Of a DNA stretch of 64,000 nucleotides, positions 33,590 through 41,459 are shown piece after piece. This DNA comes from Oscillospiraceae bacterium. GTDB lineage: Bacteria; Bacillota; Clostridia; Oscillospirales; Ruminococcaceae. Both the position numbers and the translations under genes were made by a program. The notes beneath the pieces were generated by a model. The model had not been told where the DNA came from and did not search any database. It saw only the letters and a list, made by a program, of their open reading frames with translations. Positions within the stretch are counted from its first letter, which is position 1. Every line of letters begins with the position of its first letter. Location of the stretch: positions 5,552 to 69,551 of the forward strand of contig SFJO01000012.1 in the NCBI GenBank assembly GCA_004555865.1. Reading direction: 5' to 3'.

Positions 33590-34513
33590 ATGCTGAACGT
33601 CAACCAGGACTATTACCGGCTTTTTTATTACGTCTGCCGCTATCGCAGCCTGACCAAGGCCGCCAACATTTTACAGATGAGCCAGCCCAACATGACTCGC
33701 GGACTGAACCGACTGGAAGCACAACTGGGCTGCAAGCTGCTGGTGCGCAGCACCCGCGGCGTGACCCTGACCCCCGAAGGCGAGGCCCTGTACGCCCACG
33801 TTGCCATCGCTCAGGAACAGCTTCTGGCTGGGGAAAACGAATTGGAGGGCATCACCTCGCTGCAAACCGGCAGCCTGACCATTGACGCCAGCGAGACGGC
33901 CCTGCACATTCTGCTGCTGAAGAAGATGCGGGCGTTCCACCGGGAATACCCGGGCATTCGGCTGCGCATTGCCAACCACTCCACCCCCCAGGCCATTCAG
34001 GCGCTGGAGCGTGGCCTGGCGGATTTCTGCGTGGTCACCACCCCCACGCAGCTGCGCCCCGCCATGCACCAGACCCTGCTGGACCCCTTTCAGGACGTGC
34101 TGGTGGCCGGGGAGGACTTTGCCTTTCTGAAGGGCCGCCGCTGGCGGCTGGAGCAGCTGCAGGAATATCCGCTCATCTGCCTGGGCAGCGAGACCATGAC
34201 CTACGCCTTCTACCGGCAGCTGTACCTACGCTGCGGGCTGGAGCTGGAGCCGGACACCGAAGCCGCCACCACCGACCAGATTCTGCCCATGGTGCAAAGC
34301 GGGCTTGGCCTGGGCTTTGTGCCCCGCCCCCTGGCCGAACCTGCTCTGGCCAGTGGGCAGGTGTTTCAGGTGGATTTGGTGGAGACCATCCCCCTGCGGC
34401 AGATCGCCCTGATTCGGGACACCCGGCGCTCTCCCAGCCCGGCGGCCCGGCAGTTTCTGCGGCTGCTGTGCGAGGGGCAGGAAGTTTTGACCGAAACAGA
34501 GGGACGGGCATGA
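33590..34513 (+). CDS. LysR-family transcriptional regulator
   Basis: The product has 307 residues. The N-terminal winged HTH (RSLTKAANILQMSQPNMTRGLNRLEAQLGCKLLVRS) is followed by a typical LysR co-inducer domain (about 95-300). It is divergent from the aminotransferase gene, so control of that operon is likely. AAGGAGG precedes the ATG at 33590. Its stop codon overlaps the start of a second, broken lysR gene. Confidence 0.92.
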   Translation: MLNVNQDYYRLFYYVCRYRSLTKAANILQMSQPNMTRGLNRLEAQLGCKLLVRSTRGVTLTPEGEALYAHVAIAQEQLLAGENELEGITSLQTGSLTIDASETALHILLLKKMRAFHREYPGIRLRIANHSTPQAIQALERGLADFCVVTTPTQLRPAMHQTLLDPFQDVLVAGEDFAFLKGRRWRLEQLQEYPLICLGSETMTYAFYRQLYLRCGLELEPDTEAATTDQILPMVQSGLGLGFVPRPLAEPALASGQVFQVDLVETIPLRQIALIRDTRRSPSPAARQFLRLLCEGQEVLTETEGRA

Positions 34514-34764
34514 CCCTGCATCAACTGAACCACGTGGTGGCCGCCGCCCGAACCGGCTCGTTCAGCGAGGCCGCCAAACAGCTGTTTCTCTCGCAGCCCA
34601 GCCTGACCGTCTCCATCCGGTAGCTGGAGCGGGAGCTGGGCATCACGATCTTTCGGCGCACCAACAAGGGCGCCACGCTGACGCCCGAAGGCGAGGAGTT
34701 TCCCGGCTACGCGCGCCAGGTGTTGGAGCAAACCCGCCTGATGGAGGAAAAATACTGCGGGGCC
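34510..34764 (+). pseudogene. Second lysR gene, nonsense-mutated and truncated
   Basis: From the ATG at 34510 the frame encodes a LysR HTH (MTLHQLNHVVAAARTGSFSE, then LSQPSLTVSIR) but meets an in-frame TAG at 34621-34623. In relatives this codon is Gln or Glu. After it, LERELGITIFRRTNKGATLTPEGEEF continues in the same frame. The co-inducer domain is missing altogether: homology stops at about 34764, where a MetE-like fragment begins in another frame. The start overlaps the stop of the intact lysR gene. Confidence 0.85.
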
Positions 34765-34765
34765 G

Positions 34766-35305
34766 CCCCCGGTCAAGCATCAGTTCTGCGACAGCGGCTA
34801 CCAGGGCTTCCTGGAGACCAGCGGCCTTTCCCTCGCCCAGATGCAGGAGGAGTACCTGCGCTTGAACAACCTGGCCATTGCGGGCAAACCGGAGGACCTG
34901 GCCCTGACCACCCATGTGTGCCGCGGCAATTACCACTCCACCTGGGCCAGCCAGGGCGACTATGCCCCCATCGCGCCGTTCCTGTTTGCACAGGAGAATG
35001 TGGACGCCTTCTATCTGGAATTTGACGACGAGCGCAGCGGCAATTTTGAGCCGCTGAAGTATATGGCCGAGGGCAAAAAGGTGGTGCTGGGCCTGGTGAC
35101 CACCAAGAACCCCCGCCTGGAGGACAAGCAGACCATCATCGCCCGCATTCACGAGGCGGCCCGTTACATCCCGCTGGATCGCCTGTGTCTCAGCCCCCAG
35201 TGCGGCTTTGCCAGCTGCGAAATCGGCAACAAGCTGACCGAGATGCAGCAGTGGGCCAAGCTGGCACTGGTGAAGGAGATTGCCGAAGAGGTGTGGGGAA
35301 AGTAA
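34766..35305 (+). pseudogene. 3' part of a MetE-like (YxjG/YxjH) methionine synthase gene
   Basis: An open frame of about 179 codons encodes the C-terminal half of a cobalamin-independent methionine-synthase-like protein. It contains HQFCDSGYQGFLET, THVCRGNYHST, DAFYLEFDDERSG, LGLVTTKNPRLEDK and the Zn-ligand-containing LSPQCGFASCE. The N-terminal part (about 190 residues) is absent. An internal ATG at 34841 could still initiate a 154-residue fragment. The joint to lysR at about 34765 is best explained by a deletion that removed the 3' end of lysR and the 5' end of this gene. Confidence 0.85.
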
Positions 35306-35436
35306 CATTCCGCCCAGAGGTTGGGGTCCCGCATTTCAAATGCAGAATCCTGAATATGCAATTACAATCAGTATTATACAAAGTGAGTCATACAAATAGT
35401 GTTCTAATTTGAAATTGCTTTTAACCGTGCCCCTAT

Positions 35437-35485
35437 AAACAGCCAGCCCTGCGGAAATCACATCCGCAGGGCTGGCTGTTTTTTC
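35437..35485. terminator. Strong intrinsic terminator
   Basis: Perfect 19-bp arms (35437-35455 and 35463-35481) with T-run on the + strand and A-run on the left. It lies downstream of the MetE fragment and of the leftward btu operon, and can serve both. Confidence 0.88.
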
Positions 35486-35564
35486 TTGTTCCCGCTGTAC
35501 GGCGTCACATGGTGTACATACTGCGCACAGCATTCGAACGCGGCGGTGTTGGCCGCGGCCAAAT

Positions 35565-36665
35565 TTAATCAAGGGCACTCTGTTTTCCCAGCTGGCCGGC
35601 AAAGGCCCACAGTGCCCGATTGGCCTCATTCAGCGGGCCGAACTCCGGCAGCGTACACACCGCACTTTCACAGGCGCTGAGCGTTTGTTTGGCCGCTTCC
35701 AGCGCCTCAGGGCGGATCGGCGCATAGGGCGCCTCCTCCACCAGACAGGCGGCCAGCGCCTTCGCGGTGGGATAATCCAGGTCATTCGGCGCCAGAATGC
35801 CTGCGGCAAAGGCAATGCCCTGCCGCTGAAGCCGCCGGTACACCGGCACACCGCTGCCCCCGCCGCCAATGACAAACACCCGCGGCGGGCCGGGCACGGC
35901 CTCCAGCTCAACGCTGCCGAACACTGGCTCGTAGCTGCCGCCGGTCAGGCCATACAGGCGGCGGATGTAGTCTGCCGTAAAAATCTCTTCGGGGGTACCG
36001 CAGCGCTCAATGCAGCTACCATTTACACACACCACCGTATCGGACACGCGCTGTGCCAGATCCAGTTCGTGCAGAGACATCACCACCGCCAGCTGCTTTT
36101 GATGTACCAACCGCTTCAGCAGGTTCAGCAGCTCCAGCTTGTGGCGGATGTCCAGATAAGAAGTCGGCTCATCCAGCACGATCACATCCGGCTGCTGGCA
36201 CAGCGCCCGGGCCAGCAGAATCCGCTGGCGCTGGCCGTCGCTGATGCAGGCAAAGGGCCGTTCGGCCAGAGCCTCGCCGCCCACCTGGGCCAGCGCCTCA
36301 GCGGCAATGCGCCGGTCCTCCCGGCTGAGGATGCCCAGCCGCCCGGTGTAGGGGTAACGGCCGGTCTCCACCACATCCAGGCAGGTCATCAGCTCCGGGT
36401 CCACCCGGCCGGTGGTCACCAACGCCAGCCGCTTGGCCAGCTCCCCCTCCGGCATTCCCCAGACGGAGTCCCCGTCCAGATACACGGTGCCGCGAATGGG
36501 GGTTAGCTGACGGGCGATGGTTTTGAGAATGGTCGATTTTCCCGCCCCGTTGGGGCCGATGAGGGTCAGAATCTCCCCGCGGCGCACCGCAAGGCAGACC
36601 TCTTCCAGAAGCGGGCGGCCGTTGTAGCCCACCGCCAACCCCTCGGTATGCAAAAACGGTTTCAT
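35565..36665 (-). CDS. BtuD/FecE-type ABC ATPase with extra C-terminal domain
   Basis: The product has 366 residues, about 110 longer than a normal FecE/BtuD ATPase. Walker A GPNGAGKST is at 37-45, the signature is the variant ISDGQRQR (141-148), and Walker B is VIVLDEPTS (161-169). The extension from about 248 to 366 includes VFVIGGGGSGVPVYRRLQ, a Rossmann-like glycine loop. That part could bind a nucleotide or cofactor, but no function is established. It powers the permease and binding protein encoded upstream. The start overlaps the permease stop (ATGA). Confidence 0.9.
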   Translation of the reverse strand: MKPFLHTEGLAVGYNGRPLLEEVCLAVRRGEILTLIGPNGAGKSTILKTIARQLTPIRGTVYLDGDSVWGMPEGELAKRLALVTTGRVDPELMTCLDVVETGRYPYTGRLGILSREDRRIAAEALAQVGGEALAERPFACISDGQRQRILLARALCQQPDVIVLDEPTSYLDIRHKLELLNLLKRLVHQKQLAVVMSLHELDLAQRVSDTVVCVNGSCIERCGTPEEIFTADYIRRLYGLTGGSYEPVFGSVELEAVPGPPRVFVIGGGGSGVPVYRRLQRQGIAFAAGILAPNDLDYPTAKALAACLVEEAPYAPIRPEALEAAKQTLSACESAVCTLPEFGPLNEANRALWAFAGQLGKQSALD

Positions 36666-37684
36666 CCCATTCCTCCCCGTTCCCGGTCGTGCCGGTTCAG
36701 CATCATGAAGATGACCACCGGCGCGCCGAACACCGCCGTCACCGAGCTGATGCTCAACTCGGTGGGGGCAAACAGGGTGCGGGCCAGCAGGTCACAGAAC
36801 AGGCAGAACGCCGCGCCCCCGAGAAAGCAGGCCGGAATGAGCACCAGCGGCTTGGCGGTGCCCAGCAGCCGCTTCATCAGGTGCGGCACGGCAATGCCCA
36901 CAAAGGAGATCGGCCCGGCAAAGGCCGTTACGCAGGCCGACAGCACACTGGAAAGCAGGATCAGCTGCACCCGGAACCGGCCCACGTTCACCCCCATGTT
37001 GCGGGCATAGGCCTCGCCCATCTGGTACGCCCCAATGGGCTTGGAGAGCAGGAAGGTGAGGGTCAGCGTCACCGCTAAAATCAGGGCAATGTCCCGCACG
37101 TTGGCCCAGCTCATGCCGGAAAACGACCCCATGGACCAGTTGTGCAGATTGACGATGTTGGAGTCCTCCGCAAAGGTCACCGCAAAATCGGTGATTGCAG
37201 AGCAGATGTACCCCACCATAATGCCGCCCACCACCAGCAGCGACATGCTGTGCACCCGCCGGGAGATGAGCAGAATAAAGCCCATGGCCGCCAAGGAACC
37301 GGCAAAGGCCGCCGCCACCATGGCCGCGGAATTCATCACCATCCCCCGCTGCAGCAGCAGAATCATGCAGAGCGCCACCGTCAGCTTGGCCCCCGAGGAA
37401 ATGCCCAGCACAAACGGCCCGGCAATGGGGTTTGCAAAAAAGGTCTGAAGCAGAAAGCCGGACACCGAAAGCGCCCCGCCCAGCATAGCCGCCGCAAGAA
37501 TGCGGGGCAGGCGGATGTTCCACACGATGCGGCTGGCCACCGGGTCGGTGCTCTGCCGCATCAGAATGCGCAGGGTCTCCCCCAGGCTGAGGTTTACGCT
37601 GCCCGCATTGACGTTCCACACCAGAAGGGCGGCCAGCAGCACCGCAAGCAGCCCGAATGCCCGCAGAATTTTCTTTTGCCTCAT
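36662..37684 (-). CDS. BtuC/FecCD-family ABC permease
   Basis: The product has 340 residues and about 9-10 membrane helices. RLPRILAAAMLGGALSVSGFLLQTFFANPIAGPFVLGISSGA is the FecCD/BtuC signature, followed by GGIMVGYICSAITDF and GPISFVGIAVPHLMKRLLG. It transports iron complexes or corrinoids. The operon's B12 riboswitch favours a corrinoid, cobalt or related tetrapyrrole substrate. It is 12 bases after the binding-protein gene and overlaps the ATPase start. Confidence 0.93.
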   Translation of the reverse strand: MRQKKILRAFGLLAVLLAALLVWNVNAGSVNLSLGETLRILMRQSTDPVASRIVWNIRLPRILAAAMLGGALSVSGFLLQTFFANPIAGPFVLGISSGAKLTVALCMILLLQRGMVMNSAAMVAAAFAGSLAAMGFILLISRRVHSMSLLVVGGIMVGYICSAITDFAVTFAEDSNIVNLHNWSMGSFSGMSWANVRDIALILAVTLTLTFLLSKPIGAYQMGEAYARNMGVNVGRFRVQLILLSSVLSACVTAFAGPISFVGIAVPHLMKRLLGTAKPLVLIPACFLGGAAFCLFCDLLARTLFAPTELSISSVTAVFGAPVVIFMMLNRHDRERGGMG

Positions 37685-37696
37685 GCGTTTCTCCTG

Positions 37697-38839
37697 TCAG
37701 CTCAGCCGGTACAGATACGTCAGCCCGTCCGGGGCCTGCTGCGTGAGCACGGCGTTGATCTCCTGAATCATCCGCCCCAGGCTCATGCTGCTCTGGAACA
37801 TATTTTTTCCGGTGCACCAGACGTTTCCGTTCTGCACGGCCTTAAAGTCCGCCAGCAATTCGCTTTTTTTCAAAAGCTCGTCCAGGCTTGCCAGTTCTCC
37901 GTCCACGGTGCTGTTGTAGATCAGCACGTCCGCGTCATGGGCGGCGGCGTAAAAGCTCTCCATATCAATGTTCATCGTGGAGAGGGCGTTTTCCTCGCCG
38001 TCGCTCTGGTTTTCCGGCACATACACGCCGCCCGCCATGCGGATGAGCTGGGCGAGGTAATCGCTGCTCTTGCGCACGTTCACCGTTCCGGTGTTGGTGA
38101 TGTAGAAAAACGCCACCGTTTTTCCGGTGTTCGTCTGGTTCAGCACCGGCTGCACCGCCGCCACTTCCTCGTCAAAAATGCGGGCGGCCTCTTCTTCCTT
38201 GCCCAGCAGCGCCCCATACAGCTTGATCCACTCCATGCGGCCCAGCGGGTCCGATTCATAGCTGGAGTAATCCACCAGCACCGGAATGCCCAGGCTCTCC
38301 AGCTGCTCCTTAACCTCAGGATTGTGGTAGATCATGGTGGATTCCACTGCAAGGCCGCACTTCTGGGCCAGAATCAGCTCGTAATCCGGGGCGCTGTATT
38401 TGCCCGCGTAGAGAATGTCCCCTGCCTCCATGGCCTGCTGCGCCTCCGGCAGATACCAGCCGCTCTCTTTGGTGCCGGACAGCCGGATGACATCCAGCCC
38501 GTCCAGCGCCCGGAACAAATCCATGGCTGCAGTGGCGGTCAGATAAATGTTCTGGATGGGCTGCTGCAGAACCGTGACTTCTTCGGGCACCCCGGCCGGG
38601 ATCTGTGCCCCCTCCTGCACCAGAAGGTATTGCCGGTCCTGCGCAATGGTGATTCGCCTCAGCCCGTCTCCGCAGTCCTCAATTCTAAACTGTTTGGCAT
38701 ATTTAAGTTCCGTTGTACTTTGAGGAGTCAGTTCCGACCAGCTTTTTTCCCCGCTGTGCCCGGTGCAGCCCGTCAGAAGGCCGAGCAGAAGCACCGCACT
38801 CAGGGCCAGCACCCCATGGCGCTGCACGGCGGTTCTCAT
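37697..38839 (-). CDS. BtuF-like ABC substrate-binding lipoprotein
   Basis: The product has 380 residues with a lipoprotein signal (LLTGC, C25) and a class-III helical-backbone binding fold. ALDGLDVIRLSGT, PDYELILAQKCGLAVES, GIPVLVDYSSYESDPLGRMEWIKLYG and NGNVWCTGKNM are typical of Gram-positive corrinoid/iron-complex binding proteins. The start overlaps the preceding lipoprotein stop by four bases (ATGA). Regulation by the upstream cobalamin riboswitch suggests corrinoid or a precursor. Confidence 0.9.
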   Translation of the reverse strand: MRTAVQRHGVLALSAVLLLGLLTGCTGHSGEKSWSELTPQSTTELKYAKQFRIEDCGDGLRRITIAQDRQYLLVQEGAQIPAGVPEEVTVLQQPIQNIYLTATAAMDLFRALDGLDVIRLSGTKESGWYLPEAQQAMEAGDILYAGKYSAPDYELILAQKCGLAVESTMIYHNPEVKEQLESLGIPVLVDYSSYESDPLGRMEWIKLYGALLGKEEEAARIFDEEVAAVQPVLNQTNTGKTVAFFYITNTGTVNVRKSSDYLAQLIRMAGGVYVPENQSDGEENALSTMNIDMESFYAAAHDADVLIYNSTVDGELASLDELLKKSELLADFKAVQNGNVWCTGKNMFQSSMSLGRMIQEINAVLTQQAPDGLTYLYRLS

Positions 38840-39762
38840 GGCTCCACCTTCTGCAGGGCGGAAGAATCAAAGGTGAGGGTGTACTCGATCTCGTGGGGGG
38901 TGCTCATGGCCACCGTGTCCGCCAGAACGTTCATGGGTGCGTCAAAGCCCTTCACCGGGATGATGAAGGTGGAGTTGCCCTCGGCGTTCGCCAGCTCAAA
39001 CTTTTCATCGTCCACCTTCATGTAATCGTAGTTGGAGCTGCTCCACACGATGGTCGCGGTCAGCTGGCCGTTTTCCAGGTGCAGCTTGGCCGGGCTTTCC
39101 ACCTGAGCGCGACCGGAACCGCCCGTCAGGGTCACCGGGGCGGTGTAATCGCCATCCTCAAGGCCCAGGGCCTCCGCCGTGGTGTAGCGGCTGGTGAGGT
39201 ATGCCTCTTCGGGCAGGTCATCCGCCCGGAACACCAGCTGGCGCTCATACCACTTTTCCTTGTTTTTGCTGAAGGCCGCGCAGTCGATCACCTGGTTCAG
39301 GGCCTTCACCGGCACGGTAAACGAATGGGTGCCGTCGGCGTTTTCCTCGTAGGGAATGCAGTCGCTCTCCGCCGCGGCGGCCGCCTGCTCGCCGGTGCCC
39401 ATGTACACCCGCAGATAGCCGGTGCCGCCCATGGTCATGCGGGCGGTCATCTGGCCGTCGTCCACCGTCAGGGTGCAGGCCGTGATCTTGAACATGGAGG
39501 AGCTGGAGTCCACCTCGATCTCATACTCGCCGTCCTTCAGCTGTTCCACCGTTACGGGGGGCAGGCCGTCGGTGTTCAGCTCTTCCGGGGCAGCCATCTC
39601 GCCGGAAGAGGCCACCTGCGCCGTCTCAGACGAGCTGTCGGTCACCACCGGCGAAGCACCGTCCGGCATGGGCAGAGTGGTTGCGGTGTTGGAGCCGCAG
39701 CCGGTCAGAATCAGCATGGCAGCCAGGCTCACGGCCGCCGCACGAATGGAAATTTTCTGCAT
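38836..39762 (-). CDS. Lipoprotein with two tandem NEAT-like domains
   Basis: The product has 308 residues. The lipoprotein signal ends at LILTGC (C22), then a Ser/Thr/Pro-rich linker. Residues about 76-183 and 202-303 are two copies of one beta-rich domain. Each starts DGxY, has an (E/D)(D/N)GQ(M/L)TA turn in the middle, a V(P)V(K)(A/G) strand and a closing Y-x-x-x-L-x-F strand. The pattern recalls NEAT domains, which bind haem, but the resemblance is by eye only. It lies between the chelatase and the importer, so it may hand a tetrapyrrole from one to the other. An AAGGAGAACAAT site precedes the ATG. Confidence 0.8.
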   Translation of the reverse strand: MQKISIRAAAVSLAAMLILTGCGSNTATTLPMPDGASPVVTDSSSETAQVASSGEMAAPEELNTDGLPPVTVEQLKDGEYEIEVDSSSSMFKITACTLTVDDGQMTARMTMGGTGYLRVYMGTGEQAAAAAESDCIPYEENADGTHSFTVPVKALNQVIDCAAFSKNKEKWYERQLVFRADDLPEEAYLTSRYTTAEALGLEDGDYTAPVTLTGGSGRAQVESPAKLHLENGQLTATIVWSSSNYDYMKVDDEKFELANAEGNSTFIIPVKGFDAPMNVLADTVAMSTPHEIEYTLTFDSSALQKVEP

Positions 39763-39841
39763 GATTGTTCTCCTTTTTGCCGCATCGCGGCGGGTTTTGC
39801 CGGCCGTACTTTCCGGCCGGGGCATGGATAAATCGGCTCAG

Positions 39842-39876
39842 AAAAGGGCGGCCCGGATCGCTCCAGACCGCCCTTC
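39842..39876 (-). terminator. Intra-operon terminator between cbiK and the lipoprotein gene
   Basis: In the leftward direction AAGGGCGG...CCGCCCTTTTC forms a stem with an inner CTGGA/TCCGG helix and a short T-run. It may reduce downstream expression relative to cbiK. Confidence 0.65.
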
Positions 39877-39905
39877 CGAATCATTTCAGAAATCCGCGTG
39901 AAAAA

Positions 39906-40910
39906 TCACTTTGCCAGAGCGTCAACGGCAGCCTGTGCATGCTCCACATACAGCTGCTGCACAGCCTCCAGCGCGCCCAGGCCCTCAACTTCGCAGACGA
40001 CCTCATAGCCTTCCTTCTCGAAGGTGGTCTTCCAGGAATCGTCCTCGTCGCCCGCCATGTCGTTGTTGGCATGGTCGCCGGCAACCACCATCAGGGGACG
40101 CAGAACCACGCGCTTGTAGCTGCCCTGCTTCACGGCCTCCAGCACATCGTCCAGAGACGGAGTGGCTTCCACGGTGCCCACATAGTAATGGGCATAGCCG
40201 CCGTCGGTCAGCACCTGCTGCATCTTAGCGTACACGCCGTTGGACTCAGCCTCGGTGCCATGGCCCATGAACACAATGGCGGTCTCGCCGTCATCGTAAT
40301 CGGCAGTGGCTTCGGTGATAGCTTTGGCCACGGCCTGGAAATCCTCATCGCTGGTCAGCAGAGGCTGGCCGATGGAAATCTGCTCGAAGGCATCGGAATA
40401 CTGGGCGATGGCCTTGCTCATCTCCTCGTACTCCAGGCCGTTCATCAGATGGGTGGGCTGCACAACCAGGGTCTTCACGCCGTTGTCCACCGCGCGGTCC
40501 AGGGCTTCCTGCATATTGTCAATGATCTCGCCGTCACGCTTGGCCACATGGTCAATGATGATCTGGCTGGTGAAGCCGCGGCGCACAGCGTACTCGGGGA
40601 AGGCCTTCTCCAGGGCGCTCTCAATGGCGCCGATGGTCAGGCGGCGGCTGTCGTTGAAGCTGGTGCCAAAGCTCACCACCAGCAGCTCCTTCTCGCCGAT
40701 CTCATCCTGGTTGCGGGGGTTATCGAGAGCGGCGTCGCCGGTCTTGTAGTTCTCCTCGTCCTCTTCTTCAGGCTCGGCCGAAGCAGACTCAGAGGTGCTC
40801 TCGGCAGGCTGAGACTCCGAAGCAGCGGAGGAAGAAGCGGACTGGCCGCAGGCGGTCAGCATCAGGCTGGCCAGCATCAGCATGGCCAGAAGCAGACTGA
40901 ATTTTTTCAT
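39906..40910 (-). CDS. cbiK: Lipoprotein sirohydrochlorin cobaltochelatase CbiK
   Basis: The product has 334 residues. The signal peptide ends at MLTAC (C21), followed by a 35-residue Ser/Glu linker, so the enzyme is anchored outside the membrane. The chelatase domain (about 74-334) has LLVVSFGTSFNDSRR, QPTHLMNG, the metal His in MGHG (H217) and the second His in VAGDHANNDMAGDEDDSWK (H280); E248 is a further candidate ligand. Their spacing matches Salmonella CbiK His145/His207. CbiK inserts Co2+ into sirohydrochlorin in the anaerobic B12 pathway, normally in the cytoplasm. Export implies a role in handling external tetrapyrroles or metal. It is the first gene behind a B12 riboswitch. Confidence 0.9.
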   Translation of the reverse strand: MKKFSLLLAMLMLASLMLTACGQSASSSAASESQPAESTSESASAEPEEEDEENYKTGDAALDNPRNQDEIGEKELLVVSFGTSFNDSRRLTIGAIESALEKAFPEYAVRRGFTSQIIIDHVAKRDGEIIDNMQEALDRAVDNGVKTLVVQPTHLMNGLEYEEMSKAIAQYSDAFEQISIGQPLLTSDEDFQAVAKAITEATADYDDGETAIVFMGHGTEAESNGVYAKMQQVLTDGGYAHYYVGTVEATPSLDDVLEAVKQGSYKRVVLRPLMVVAGDHANNDMAGDEDDSWKTTFEKEGYEVVCEVEGLGALEAVQQLYVEHAQAAVDALAK

Positions 40911-41043
40911 GTGTTTCTCCTTACTTGTTTGTCGGTTCTGACAGCCCGGTGCATGGGGCTGCCCTGATGTATAAAAACGTTTCATCAGCAAAACAAAACC
41001 GGTACAAGAGCACACTTCGCCCGTGTGCCTGCGGCAATATCCG

Positions 41044-41085
41044 AAAAAAGCCTCACCTTATCGAAGGGAACGATAAGGAAAGGCT
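41044..41085 (-). terminator. Expression-platform terminator of the B12 riboswitch
   Basis: In the leftward direction, AGCCT and CCTTATCG pair with CGATAAGG and AGGCT, followed by T6. It lies about 95 bases downstream of the aptamer and 130 bases before cbiK. Confidence 0.85.
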
Positions 41086-41177
41086 TTCGCGTAAAAGCAT
41101 TGCAGCTGCAAGCACAGCGGCATACGGCACGACCAATTCCTCGTGATCTGGAGCAGCGCATGCTGCCCCTGTACCAA

Positions 41178-41330
41178 GCCGAACGGCAGGTTTCCTGGCT
41201 GAGGGATCTGCAAAGCCCGCCGCCTTCCCAGGCGGTTGCCCAGTGGCGTTCAAGGACGGACTTCTCCCCCGTCACAGTGACGAGATCGCACGGGATTTGC
41301 ACCCGTTTCCCTTTTACCCTTTGCCCTTGT
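41178..41330 (-). ncRNA. Cobalamin (B12) riboswitch
   Basis: The reverse strand contains the B12 box AGCCAGGAAACCTGCCG (41200-41184) near the 3' side and the 5' elements GGGAAACGGGTGCAAATCCCG and the GACGGGGGAGAA...CCACTGGG region. It precedes cbiK and is followed by the terminator at 41044-41085. B12 should turn the operon off by termination. Boundaries are approximate. Confidence 0.92.
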
Positions 41331-41380
41331 GCCGGGCACAATGCAAAGGCACCGTTCGCTTTTCATTCAATTGCAACAGT

Positions 41381-41409
41381 ATTATAGCAAAAGCCATGCA
41401 GGTACGCAA
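41381..41409 (-). promoter_or_regulatory. Promoter of the cbiK-btu operon
   Basis: TTGCGT (41409-41404), 17 bases, TATAAT (41386-41381), about 50 bases upstream of the aptamer. Confidence 0.8.
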
Positions 41410-41459
41410 GCATTTTTTGCGTATTTCCGAGCGCAGCTCTTGGGGGCGCGGCCCCGGCT

